From assembly GCA_003202005.1 (NCBI GenBank), contig QJJF01000003.1, positions 124,001 to 188,000 on the forward strand: DNA of 64,000 nt, written 5' to 3'. The notes under the pieces were generated by a model. That model did not search any database, was not told where the DNA came from, and saw nothing but the letters and a program-made list of their open reading frames with translations. The DNA is from Williamsia faeni. Its GTDB lineage: Bacteria > Actinomycetota > Actinomycetes > Mycobacteriales > Mycobacteriaceae. Within the stretch, counting starts at the first letter, position 1. The number at the start of each line of letters is the position of its first letter. The translations under genes were made by a program, and so were the position numbers. Of this stretch, positions 46,633 through 54,285 are shown in pieces.

Positions 46633-48143
46633 TGACCGACCCGACCGACGTCTCGACCCGGCACCCACTGGGCCGGCGCATCACCGATGTCCTGACCCTG
46701 CAACCGGATACGCGAGCGATCGAACACGACGGTGTGTGGTCGACCTGGGGCGAACTGGCCGTCCTGTCCGGCCGGATCAGCGAACTGGTCGACACTTACA
46801 GCGGCGGCGAGCAGCGCCGGGTCGGGGTGTTGCTCCGGAATACGCCCGCGCATGTGGCGACGATGCTGGGCATCTTGATGGCGGGCGGCAGTGTGGCGGT
46901 GATCAACCCGTCACGCGGCGACGATCGCACCCGGGCCGACATCGCCGGACTGAAGCTGCGATTGATCATCGGAACCGATGACGACGTCACAAAATTGGTC
47001 GCACCGGCGCCTGAGTCAACAGTTCTCGCCATCTCGGACCTGACGACTCATCCGGTGGTGCGCGAGGCCGGCCAGATCGGCTCGAGCCACAACCAGACGG
47101 CGTCCGATGTTGCCGTGCACATGTTGACGAGCGGCACCACCGGCCCGCCCAAACGCGTGGACATCACCTACAACATGTTGGCCCGCAGCGTCATGGGGCC
47201 GGACCGGACCTGGGCGTCGTCGCCCAACGAGCTACGCAACGGCGTCGCGATCGTCAACGCTCCGCTGGTGCACATCGGCGGCATCTTTCGGGTTCTCCAA
47301 TGCGTCAGCGAGGGCCGATCGTTTGTCCTGCTGCCGCGTTTCGATCTCGACCGGTGGGCCGATGCCGTGCGCGCCTATCGGCCGCGGGCCGTATCGCTCG
47401 TCCCCACGGCATTGCGAATGGTCCTGCATTCGGACCTGACCGGTGACGACCTGCAGAGCATTCGTGCCGTGACCTCGGGAACCGCACCGTTGTCCGTCGA
47501 GGACGCCGAAGCGTTCACCGCCAAGTTCGGTATCCCGGTCCTGACCTCTTATGCCGCAACCGAATTCGGAGGTGGGGTGGCCGGTTGGTCATTGGCCGAT
47601 CACCAGCAGTTCTGGGCGAGCAAACGAGGCAGTGTGGGCCGGGCCACCGGCGGCGCGCAGCTCCGGGTCGTCGATGCCCACGGAAACCCGCTGGGCCCCG
47701 ATGAATCCGGCGTCCTGGAGGTCAAACCCGGACAGATGGGCACGTCGGCACCATGGCTTCGCACCACCGACATCGGCCGGATCGACCCCGACGGCTTCGT
47801 GTGGATCCTGGGCCGTGCCGATCAGGCGATCATCCGCGGCGGATTCAAGGTGATGCCCGACGATGTACGACTGGCACTCGAACGCCATCCGGCCATCGCC
47901 GGTGCGGCCGTCGTGGGCAAGGCCGATCAACGACTGGGACAAACACCCGTGGCCATGGTCGAGCTGCGCCCGGACGGATCCACCGACCCCGACGAACTGA
48001 CCACCTATCTACAAAAAATCCTGGCCCGCTACGAGATCCCGACGGAGATAGCCGTCGTCGGTGAGATACCCCGGACTCCATCCGGCAAGGCCGATCTCGG
48101 AGCCGTCCGCCGCCACTTCGACACCGGCGGTGCACGTGTCTGA
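46632..48143 (+). CDS. acyl-CoA ligase (ANL superfamily) 3
   Basis: 503-aa ligase. Phosphate loop LTSGTTGPPKRVD near residue 165 has Arg after the Lys, where most relatives have Gly. SYAATEFGGG matches the A5 acid region, TTDIGRIDPDGFVWILGRAD the hinge, and TPSGKADLG holds the catalytic Lys. It differs from ligases 1 and 2 and is the closest relative of ligase 5 (50176). ATG 46632 overlaps the upstream stop. Substrate unknown. Confidence 0.88.
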   Translation: MTDPTDVSTRHPLGRRITDVLTLQPDTRAIEHDGVWSTWGELAVLSGRISELVDTYSGGEQRRVGVLLRNTPAHVATMLGILMAGGSVAVINPSRGDDRTRADIAGLKLRLIIGTDDDVTKLVAPAPESTVLAISDLTTHPVVREAGQIGSSHNQTASDVAVHMLTSGTTGPPKRVDITYNMLARSVMGPDRTWASSPNELRNGVAIVNAPLVHIGGIFRVLQCVSEGRSFVLLPRFDLDRWADAVRAYRPRAVSLVPTALRMVLHSDLTGDDLQSIRAVTSGTAPLSVEDAEAFTAKFGIPVLTSYAATEFGGGVAGWSLADHQQFWASKRGSVGRATGGAQLRVVDAHGNPLGPDESGVLEVKPGQMGTSAPWLRTTDIGRIDPDGFVWILGRADQAIIRGGFKVMPDDVRLALERHPAIAGAAVVGKADQRLGQTPVAMVELRPDGSTDPDELTTYLQKILARYEIPTEIAVVGEIPRTPSGKADLGAVRRHFDTGGARV

Positions 48144-49719
48144 GTCGGTAGCCACAGCACAGACCATCGAGCAGATGGTGAAATCCGGTGCCGCCCAATA
48201 CCCGGACAAGCCGGCGATCGTCGATCCCGACAGCCGGATCACCTACCGCGAACTCGACGTTTCCACCCGTGAGCTGGCCGCGGGATTCATCGAGGCCGGC
48301 GTCGGCAAAGGCTCCCGTGTCGGGGTGATCATGCCCAACAGCGCCCGATGGGTGCAGGTTGCGGTCTCACTCACCCGCGTCGGCGCCGTCCTGGTTCCGC
48401 TGAGCACCCTGTTGTCACCACGGGAACTGTTGGCACAGTGCGATGTTGCCTCGATCGAGTTCCTGGTGAGTGTGCGCGAGTTCCGCGGACACCGGTATCT
48501 CGACGATCTGCAGGCCTCATTGCAAGTCGACGCCCTGACCGATCAGGTCATCTACCATCCGGTTCTCCCCTCCTTGCGCCGCATCTGGACCGATGACGGT
48601 CTGCCTCGGAGTGCGGACAACGCATCGATGGGTGAGATCGTGGACGCACTCGCGGCCACCGTGCATCCCGACGACCCGCTGATCATCACCTTCACCTCGG
48701 GCAGCAGCGGAATACCCAAGGGCGTGATGCACTCTCATGCCAGCGCGCTCGGTGCCGTCGCGTCCGGCCTCGCTGATCGCTGCATCACCGCCGACACCCG
48801 CCTCTACGTTCCGATGCCGTTCTTCTGGGTGGGTGGTTTCGGAAGCGGCATCCTCTCGACGTTGGTGGCCGGCGCAACGCTGGTGACCGAACAGATCCCC
48901 CGGCCAGAGACCACCCTGCGTCTCATCGAACGTGAACGGGTGACGCTGTTTCGGGGCTGGCCCGATCAAGCCGAGGCGCTTGCTCGGCACCAGCACAGTG
49001 TCGGGGCCGACCTGTCCTCCCTGGTTGTCGGCAGTCTTGATGCCCTGCTACCCACCGACCAACGCGCAACACCCGGTGCTCGCGCCCGACTGTTCGGGAT
49101 GACGGAGACCTTCGGGCCATACTGCGGATACCCCGCGGACACCGACATGCCCCGATCTGCCTGGGGTAGCTGTGGAAAACCGTTCTCCGGCATGGAGGTC
49201 CGGATCGTTTCCGGCGATGGTGTGGCGCCCACCGGATCCACCGGGGAGATCCAGGTCCGCGGGCCACACGTCCTGCAAGGGATCTGCCGGCGCAGCCGTG
49301 GCGACATCTTCACCGCCGACGGCTTCTATCCCACCGGCGACCTCGGACATCTGGACGAGGACGGATTCCTGTTCTACCACGGCCGATCCGACGACATGTT
49401 CAAGGTCAGCGGCGCGTCCGTGTATCCCAGCGAGGTGGAGAAGGCGCTGCGCGGCATCGCCGGCATCCAGGCCGCGTACGTCACCGACGTGCCGGTCGGG
49501 GGCGCGCAGCAAGTCGGCGTAGCGGTCGTCTGCGACACCGCCACCGTCACCGTCGAAACGCTGCGAGGCGCCGCATCAGCAATGCTGAGTTCGTTCAAGG
49601 TGCCCACCGTCTGGCTGCTGGTCGATTCGGACGACGACATCCCCCGCGGAGGCACCGGTAAGGTTCCGGCCCCACAACTACGTCAACTGCTGTCAGCCAG
49701 TACTGATCTGACGTTCTGA
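48136..49719 (+). CDS. acyl-CoA ligase (ANL superfamily) 4
   Basis: About 527 aa. Start chosen at GTG 48136 (or GTG 48130), overlapping the ligase 3 stop; the frame is open to 48061 but that part lies in ligase 3. It has FTSGSSGIPKGVMHSH near residue 195, LFGMTETFGPY for the adenylate, YPTGDLGHLDEDGFLFYHGR, and RGGTGKVPAP with the catalytic Lys. The sequence is of a third ligase type, nearer to generic long-chain/3-methylmercapto-type FadDs than to its neighbours. It lies in the middle of the seven-gene operon. Confidence 0.87.
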   Translation: MSESVATAQTIEQMVKSGAAQYPDKPAIVDPDSRITYRELDVSTRELAAGFIEAGVGKGSRVGVIMPNSARWVQVAVSLTRVGAVLVPLSTLLSPRELLAQCDVASIEFLVSVREFRGHRYLDDLQASLQVDALTDQVIYHPVLPSLRRIWTDDGLPRSADNASMGEIVDALAATVHPDDPLIITFTSGSSGIPKGVMHSHASALGAVASGLADRCITADTRLYVPMPFFWVGGFGSGILSTLVAGATLVTEQIPRPETTLRLIERERVTLFRGWPDQAEALARHQHSVGADLSSLVVGSLDALLPTDQRATPGARARLFGMTETFGPYCGYPADTDMPRSAWGSCGKPFSGMEVRIVSGDGVAPTGSTGEIQVRGPHVLQGICRRSRGDIFTADGFYPTGDLGHLDEDGFLFYHGRSDDMFKVSGASVYPSEVEKALRGIAGIQAAYVTDVPVGGAQQVGVAVVCDTATVTVETLRGAASAMLSSFKVPTVWLLVDSDDDIPRGGTGKVPAPQLRQLLSASTDLTF

Positions 49720-49738
49720 ATCTCTGAAAGGCTTCACT

Positions 49739-50179
49739 ATGACCTTCACGAAATCCATTGGTGAGCTGTTCGACGAGATCGGGTTTCGGCGGACCGCCGT
49801 CGACGGCGCCGCGATGGCGTGGGAGCTGCCCGTCGCCCCCCATGTGATCAACACCGCCGGAGGCCTCCAGGGCGGCTTGCTGGCCACGTTGGTCGACATC
49901 GTCGCCGGGCGCCTTGCCCTCGATGTCTGCGAGGACGGCAGTGTGGTGACCTCCGACATGCACCTGCGGTATCTGCGACCGGTGACCGCCGGAGCCGCCC
50001 AGGCGACGGCCCGCATTGTGCACGCCGGCAAACGCTCAGTGATCATCGACGTCGAGATCACGTCCCAGCCGGCAGGTGAACTCGCCGCCATCGCGACCAT
50101 CAACTTTGTCAGGGTCCGGGGCACATCGCCCTCGGCGGCACTCGACGCTGCGGCATCGCGGCAGCCTCAGTTCGGGTGA
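49739..50179 (+). CDS. PaaI-type hotdog acyl-CoA thioesterase
   Basis: 146-aa single hotdog domain. VINTAGGLQGGLLATLVDIVA near residue 40 contains the PaaI-type Gly-rich helix with an acidic residue (Asp), followed by VTSDMHLRYLRPVT. It would release CoA from dead-end or surplus thioesters. ATG 49739 has AAAGG upstream. The stop overlaps the GTG of ligase 5. Confidence 0.88.
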   Translation: MTFTKSIGELFDEIGFRRTAVDGAAMAWELPVAPHVINTAGGLQGGLLATLVDIVAGRLALDVCEDGSVVTSDMHLRYLRPVTAGAAQATARIVHAGKRSVIIDVEITSQPAGELAAIATINFVRVRGTSPSAALDAAASRQPQFG

Positions 50180-51675
50180 ACACGATGACTGGTACCGAAA
50201 CAGATCCCGGTGCGCGGTTCGCCGCCGAGCTCGACGATCGACTGGCCGGATACGGTGATGCGCCGTTCATCGAGTTCGACGGGCAGTGGTACTCCGGCAA
50301 CAGCATTGGCCACTACCGGGAGCTGATCGACAACGCACTCGCCGAGGCGGGCGTCCGGGCAGACGAGTCCGTCGGCATTGTCGTCCGCAACCGGGTACCC
50401 CACGCCGCCGCGATCTTCCAGTTCATCACCGCCCGCCGTCCGATGGCGATGATCTACTCCTACCAGTCCGAGAACTCCATCGCCCGCGACATCGAAACCC
50501 TGCGCCCCGCTGCGGTCGTTGTCGATCGCGAGGACTGGACCGACGCTGTTTCTGCCGCGTGCGGGCGAATCGGTGCCGCGACGGTTGTCCTGTCGCTGAC
50601 CGAGCCCATCGTCGAACTCGCAGGGTCGCGCGATCGTAAGACCCACGATCACGACGGGACGTTCGATCTACCGGGACTCCACATCCTGACCAGCGGGACC
50701 ACCGGTCCACCCAAGCGCCTGCCCTTGCCGACCAAAGCACTCCAGCACACCGTGCTGAGCATGACCATCGGCCAGACGGCAACCCCCGACGATCCACCGG
50801 AACTCGTGTATTGGCCCTTCGGGAGCATCGGAATCTGCCAGTTGCTGGCGGCTCCGTTTCTCCAGAAACGCATGGTGCTGCTCGAGAAGTTCAACGTCGA
50901 GGGGTGGGTGCGGGCGATTCGCACGCACCGCATCACCCGGACCGGTGTGCAGCCGGCGATCCTGCGCATGGTCCTCGATGCCGGTGTCCCGCCCGAAGAC
51001 CTCTCAACGTTGCAGTACCTGCCGGGTGGGTCCGGACCACTCGACCCCGAACTACGCGAGAGATTCGAAAAGACCTACGACGTCATTCTGCTATGGGGTT
51101 ACGGGGCAACCGAATTCGCCGGCTCGGTCTGCACATGGACGCCGGATCTGTATCGGGAGTTCGGGGAGTCCAAACCCGGCAGTGTGGGTCGGCCGTTGCC
51201 CGGTGTCGAGGTGCGGATCATCGATCCCGACACCGGAGTCGAAGCGCCCGTCGACGCGCAGGGTCGCCTCGAAGCCAGGTCAGAGGTTCTCGACAACCGT
51301 TGGGTGGCAACCACCGACATCGCATCGGTCGATGCCGACGGATTCGTGACCATCCACGGTCGGGGTGACGGTGCCATCAACCGGGGTGGATTCAAGATCC
51401 TGCCCGAAACAGTGCGGGGCGTCCTCCTCGGACATCCGTCGGTGCTCGACGCCGCGGTGGTGGGCGTCGAAGACCGATTGCTGGGCCACGTGCCGTTTGC
51501 CGCGGTCGAAGTCCGGGCCGGACAGCCGGCGCCCACCGAGGATTCATTGAAAGACCTTGTGCGCGAGACACTACCGAGCCATCACGTTCCGGTCGCCATC
51601 ACGGTTGTCGACGAGCTACCCCGCAATGCCGCCCTCAAGGTGAAAGTGAACGAGGTCGCCGCGCTCTACCCGTGA
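50176..51675 (+). CDS. acyl-CoA ligase (ANL superfamily) 5
   Basis: 499-aa ligase from GTG 50176 (or ATG 50185). LTSGTTGPPKRLPLP near residue 173 has the same Lys-Arg variant as ligase 3. WGYGATEFAG is the adenylate motif, and TTDIASVDADGFVTIHGRGD the hinge. The C-terminal catalytic region reads LPRNAALKVKVNE, where the usual GK is LK. Similarity to ligase 3 (same length, loop and PPKR) suggests an old tandem duplication in this operon. Last island gene; the FKBP lipoprotein gene starts 25 bases later. Confidence 0.88.
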   Translation: MNTMTGTETDPGARFAAELDDRLAGYGDAPFIEFDGQWYSGNSIGHYRELIDNALAEAGVRADESVGIVVRNRVPHAAAIFQFITARRPMAMIYSYQSENSIARDIETLRPAAVVVDREDWTDAVSAACGRIGAATVVLSLTEPIVELAGSRDRKTHDHDGTFDLPGLHILTSGTTGPPKRLPLPTKALQHTVLSMTIGQTATPDDPPELVYWPFGSIGICQLLAAPFLQKRMVLLEKFNVEGWVRAIRTHRITRTGVQPAILRMVLDAGVPPEDLSTLQYLPGGSGPLDPELRERFEKTYDVILLWGYGATEFAGSVCTWTPDLYREFGESKPGSVGRPLPGVEVRIIDPDTGVEAPVDAQGRLEARSEVLDNRWVATTDIASVDADGFVTIHGRGDGAINRGGFKILPETVRGVLLGHPSVLDAAVVGVEDRLLGHVPFAAVEVRAGQPAPTEDSLKDLVRETLPSHHVPVAITVVDELPRNAALKVKVNEVAALYP

Positions 51676-51699
51676 ATCAGGGGCTGTTAGATTTCTTTC

Positions 51700-52275
51700 A
51701 TGTTCTCCAAGCGCCTTGCCATGTCCATCGCGACGTTGTCCTCACTGCTGATGCTCGCCGCCTGCGGTTCCGAGGACGACTCGTCCGACTCCACCGCTAC
51801 CGCGGACGCTGTCGCGTCCTGCCCCACCGCGGAGCCGGCAGACGATGTGGCACCGGAATGGAGTGTGGACGGCATCACCGGTTCAGTGGAGGTCACCGGC
51901 TCGACCGACACAGCTGCACCTAAGGTGACTGTGACAACACCATTTTCGGTGGACACGACCGAGGTTTCGACACTGACCGAAGGCCGAGGTGAAGTAGTGT
52001 CCGAAACCGCCGAGGTGTCGGTCTGCTACATGGGCGTGAACGGCCGTGACGGCACCGTATTCGACAGCAGCTACGAACGCGGCGCTCCTGTGGAGTTCCC
52101 ACTCACGGGTGTCGTCACGGGCTTCCAGAAGGCCATCGCCGGACAGAAGGTCGGTTCCACCGTCGCCGTGGCGATGACCCCCGACGACGGATACGGCGCG
52201 AGCGGGAACCCGGCAGCCGACATCGAGGGAACCGACACCCTCATCTTTGCCATCAAGATCCTCGAAGTCGTCTGA
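51700..52275 (+). CDS. FKBP-type peptidyl-prolyl isomerase lipoprotein
   Basis: 191-aa exported lipoprotein. The signal peptide ends LMLAACGS with Cys22 as the lipidation site. A Ser/Thr/Asp-rich spacer follows, and the C-terminal ~90 residues are an FKBP domain: GTVFDSSYERGAPVEFPLTG, VVTGFQKAIAGQKVGST and MTPDDGYG. It folds or isomerises proteins at the outer face of the membrane. It begins 25 bases after ligase 5, with AGGGG upstream but at long spacing, and may be transcribed with it, although its function does not fit the catabolic set. Confidence 0.9.
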   Translation: MFSKRLAMSIATLSSLLMLAACGSEDDSSDSTATADAVASCPTAEPADDVAPEWSVDGITGSVEVTGSTDTAAPKVTVTTPFSVDTTEVSTLTEGRGEVVSETAEVSVCYMGVNGRDGTVFDSSYERGAPVEFPLTGVVTGFQKAIAGQKVGSTVAVAMTPDDGYGASGNPAADIEGTDTLIFAIKILEVV

Positions 52276-52300
52276 TCCCCGCTGCACCACAACAGCGGTA

Positions 52301-52422
52301 AACCGCCGAGCGTGCCGTCGTTACCGTTGAGCGTGCCGAAAGTGATTGGCGCACCAGCATTTTCGGCACACTCAACGGTGATTTCGGCACGGTCGGCGGT
52401 TGTATCGGCACGCTCGGCGGTT
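52301..52422. repeat. intergenic array of ~20-bp repeats (array 1)
   Basis: At least five degenerate copies of AACCGCCGAGCGTGCCGAAA: two forward (52301-52322, 52323-52344) and three reversed (52361-52379, 52381-52401, 52404-52422). The forward and reversed halves can fold on each other. The same unit occurs at 61439-61470 and 63177-63290. Not CRISPR: there are no uniform spacers. Confidence 0.75.
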
Positions 52423-52476
52423 GCTCAGGTCGTTCCACTGCCGGCACCGTTCTGACGGGCTATACGATCGCGGTCT

Positions 52477-53040
52477 TCAGTGAACGACGTCGAAAACCTG
52501 CTTGGTGATGCCGTTGCCGTATGCCTCGTGTTCGACCAGCTTCAGCTTGGTGGTGTCTTTGTCGGCGTCGCTGAACAACCGCTTGCCCGCACCGAGCAGC
52601 AACGGGAACACCAGCAGGTGATAGCGGTCGACGAGTCCGGCGTCGGCCAGGCTCCGGCCGAGGGTCGCGCTGCCGTGCACGGCGATCGGTCCACCCTCGG
52701 TGTCCTTCAGCGCTGCCACATCATCCACCGACCGCAGGATTGTCGCGGGCCAGCGCGCGTCGTCCGATTCCAGAGTCGTCGACACCACATACCGGGGCAT
52801 CGCGTTGTACTCGGCGAATTCGTTCATCGTGGGCCACACCGGGGCAAACGCCTCGTAGGAGGTCCGGCCGAGTAGCAGTGCCGCTGTCTCTTGCTGTTCC
52901 CGGCCCTTGATCTCGTACGCGGCCGGATCGAACTCGACATCCTTGAATGTCCATCCGGAATTGCGGTAACCGGCCTCCCCGCCCGGAGCCTCCATGACTC
53001 CATCCAGCGAGACAAAAGCCGTGACGATCAGAGTGCGCAT
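52477..53040 (-). CDS. dihydrofolate reductase-like / RibD C-terminal-family protein
   Basis: 187-aa protein of the RibD_C/YwjB group, stand-alone NADPH-reductase folds often annotated 'dihydrofolate reductase family'. Start ATG 53040 has AAGGAG 8 bases upstream. Conserved points are LIVTAFVSLDGVMEAPGG, LLLGRTSYEAFAPVWP, IAVHGSATLGRSL and LLLGAGKRLF. True DHFR function is unlikely because the folate site motifs are lacking. No operon partner; flanked by the repeat array and a broken frame. Confidence 0.87.
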   Translation of the reverse strand: MRTLIVTAFVSLDGVMEAPGGEAGYRNSGWTFKDVEFDPAAYEIKGREQQETAALLLGRTSYEAFAPVWPTMNEFAEYNAMPRYVVSTTLESDDARWPATILRSVDDVAALKDTEGGPIAVHGSATLGRSLADAGLVDRYHLLVFPLLLGAGKRLFSDADKDTTKLKLVEHEAYGNGITKQVFDVVH

Positions 53041-53142
53041 AACGAATCTCCTTGAAGGGTCGCCGCCTCGGCCCGCTGCCGAAGTGGTCTCATACTCACG
53101 TCGAATAGACCTCGCCGATATCGACAATTACAAACCATCAAA

Positions 53143-53289
53143 ATCATCGGGCGCCAGCCGGTGTACGCTCCCAGTTCGGCGACAGCGCCTCGTTGAAACC
53201 GAAGGCCCGCATCGCTTCATCGAGCGCCCGCAGTAGCTGCGCGCAGCCTGTCCATCGTCGTGCCCGTGGCGACAGGTGTTTCCGTCATC
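53143..53289 (-). pseudogene. possible frameshifted small reading frame
   Basis: From ATG 53289 on the minus strand, MTETPVATGTTMDRLRAA runs 23 codons to a TGA at the point where a +1 shift would continue as LDEAMRAFGFNEALSPNWER to a stop at about 53143. The joined product would be ~50 aa. I do not recognise it. It may be a decayed gene or chance; the rest of the 53041-53301 gap shows nothing else. Confidence 0.25.
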
Positions 53290-53301
53290 GCGTCGTCTCC
53301 C

Positions 53302-54285
53302 TCAGTTGGGTACCAGTGATACCACCAGGCCGCGATGGTCGGCGCCGGCGATCCCAAAAGTGCCCAGTTCCACTGCGGTGAACCCACGAGAAACCACGTG
53401 ATCGATTCCGATCACCGGCGGATAGCTGCGCCCGGCCGGATATGTCAACTTCCATCCCGCCCCCGACTGTTCGGTGGCGTCGGCGTAACCGTTCTCCAGC
53501 AGATCGCGGAACTGCTTGTGATCCCAGGTCGAATTGAAATCGCCGCTGACGATCGCCCGATCGGTCGCGGTGGAATGGATGATCACACCCAAACGCTCCA
53601 TCTCCTGGACCCAGCGCCACGGTTCTCCCGGATAGGGCGGAATCGGGTGCACGGCAAACACCGTCGTGGTCGCAGCACCGGGCAGGTCGACCTCGGCACG
53701 GAGATTGTTGAGCCCGAAGTCGTTCAGCTCGGCGGTGTTCCGCAGCGGATAGCGACTGAAGATCCCGGTACCCCCACCGCCGTCGTGGGGCACGACGAAC
53801 TCGTACGGCAACAAACTCCGCAGATCTGTCCGCTCGATCCGATCGAGCGCTTCCGGAGTCAGTTCCTCGACCGTGAGCAGGTGCGCCTTATCGGCCCGCA
53901 CCTGCGCCACGAGCTCATCGACGTCGGCCTCACCGAGCGCGATGTTGGACTGGACAACCACGATGCGTTCGCCTGACGGTGCATCCGCGGCGACGAACAA
54001 CGGTGCCTGCGTCCAGATTCCGACCCCCACCAGGACCACGGTCAATGCAGCGGTGAGCCAGCGCCGGGTCACGGCGAGGATGATGATCGCCGGAATCCCC
54101 GCCAGCAGAAGCCACGGCACGGCACTGGCGACCGCCGTGGAAACGCGGCCCTTACCGGGATAGAAGTGCAGCCAGATCGCCGCGATGACGACGCCGAGCA
54201 GCGCCCAACCCAGAAGCACGGCGACCAGGTACAGAATCTTGAAGGCAGGACCACGTCCGGCGAGACGTTCCGAAGTCCGTATCAC
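53302..54285 (-). CDS. membrane-anchored endonuclease/exonuclease/phosphatase (EEP) family protein
   Basis: 327-aa protein. Start GTG 54285 overlaps the glnE stop by 4 bases. Residues ~15-110 contain three transmembrane helices ([20 protein letters not shown], then two more), and the rest is an extracytoplasmic EEP domain: [12 protein letters not shown] at its start, [14 protein letters not shown] (metal Glu), [20 protein letters not shown] and [11 protein letters not shown] with the catalytic His. Substrates of this group range from nucleic acids to phosphodiesters and lipids; I cannot choose. Translational coupling to glnE is notable but may be only a matter of position. Confidence 0.85.
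   Translation of the reverse strand: MIRTSERLAGRGPAFKILYLVAVLLGWALLGVVIAAIWLHFYPGKGRVSTAVASAVPWLLLAGIPAIIILAVTRRWLTAALTVVLVGVGIWTQAPLFVAADAPSGERIVVVQSNIALGEADVDELVAQVRADKAHLLTVEELTPEALDRIERTDLRSLLPYEFVVPHDGGGGTGIFSRYPLRNTAELNDFGLNNLRAEVDLPGAATTTVFAVHPIPPYPGEPWRWVQEMERLGVIIHSTATDRAIVSGDFNSTWDHKQFRDLLENGYADATEQSGAGWKLTYPAGRSYPPVIGIDHVVSRGFTAVELGTFGIAGADHRGLVVSLVPN

Noticed and set aside
20049-51675. Recent horizontal transfer of the island
   Set aside because: No integrase, tRNA edge or direct repeats at the boundaries, and base and codon use look like the flanks. An older acquisition cannot be excluded.
52301-52422. Repeat array considered as CRISPR
   Set aside because: Units differ from one another, occur in both orientations, have no constant-length spacers, and there are no cas genes.
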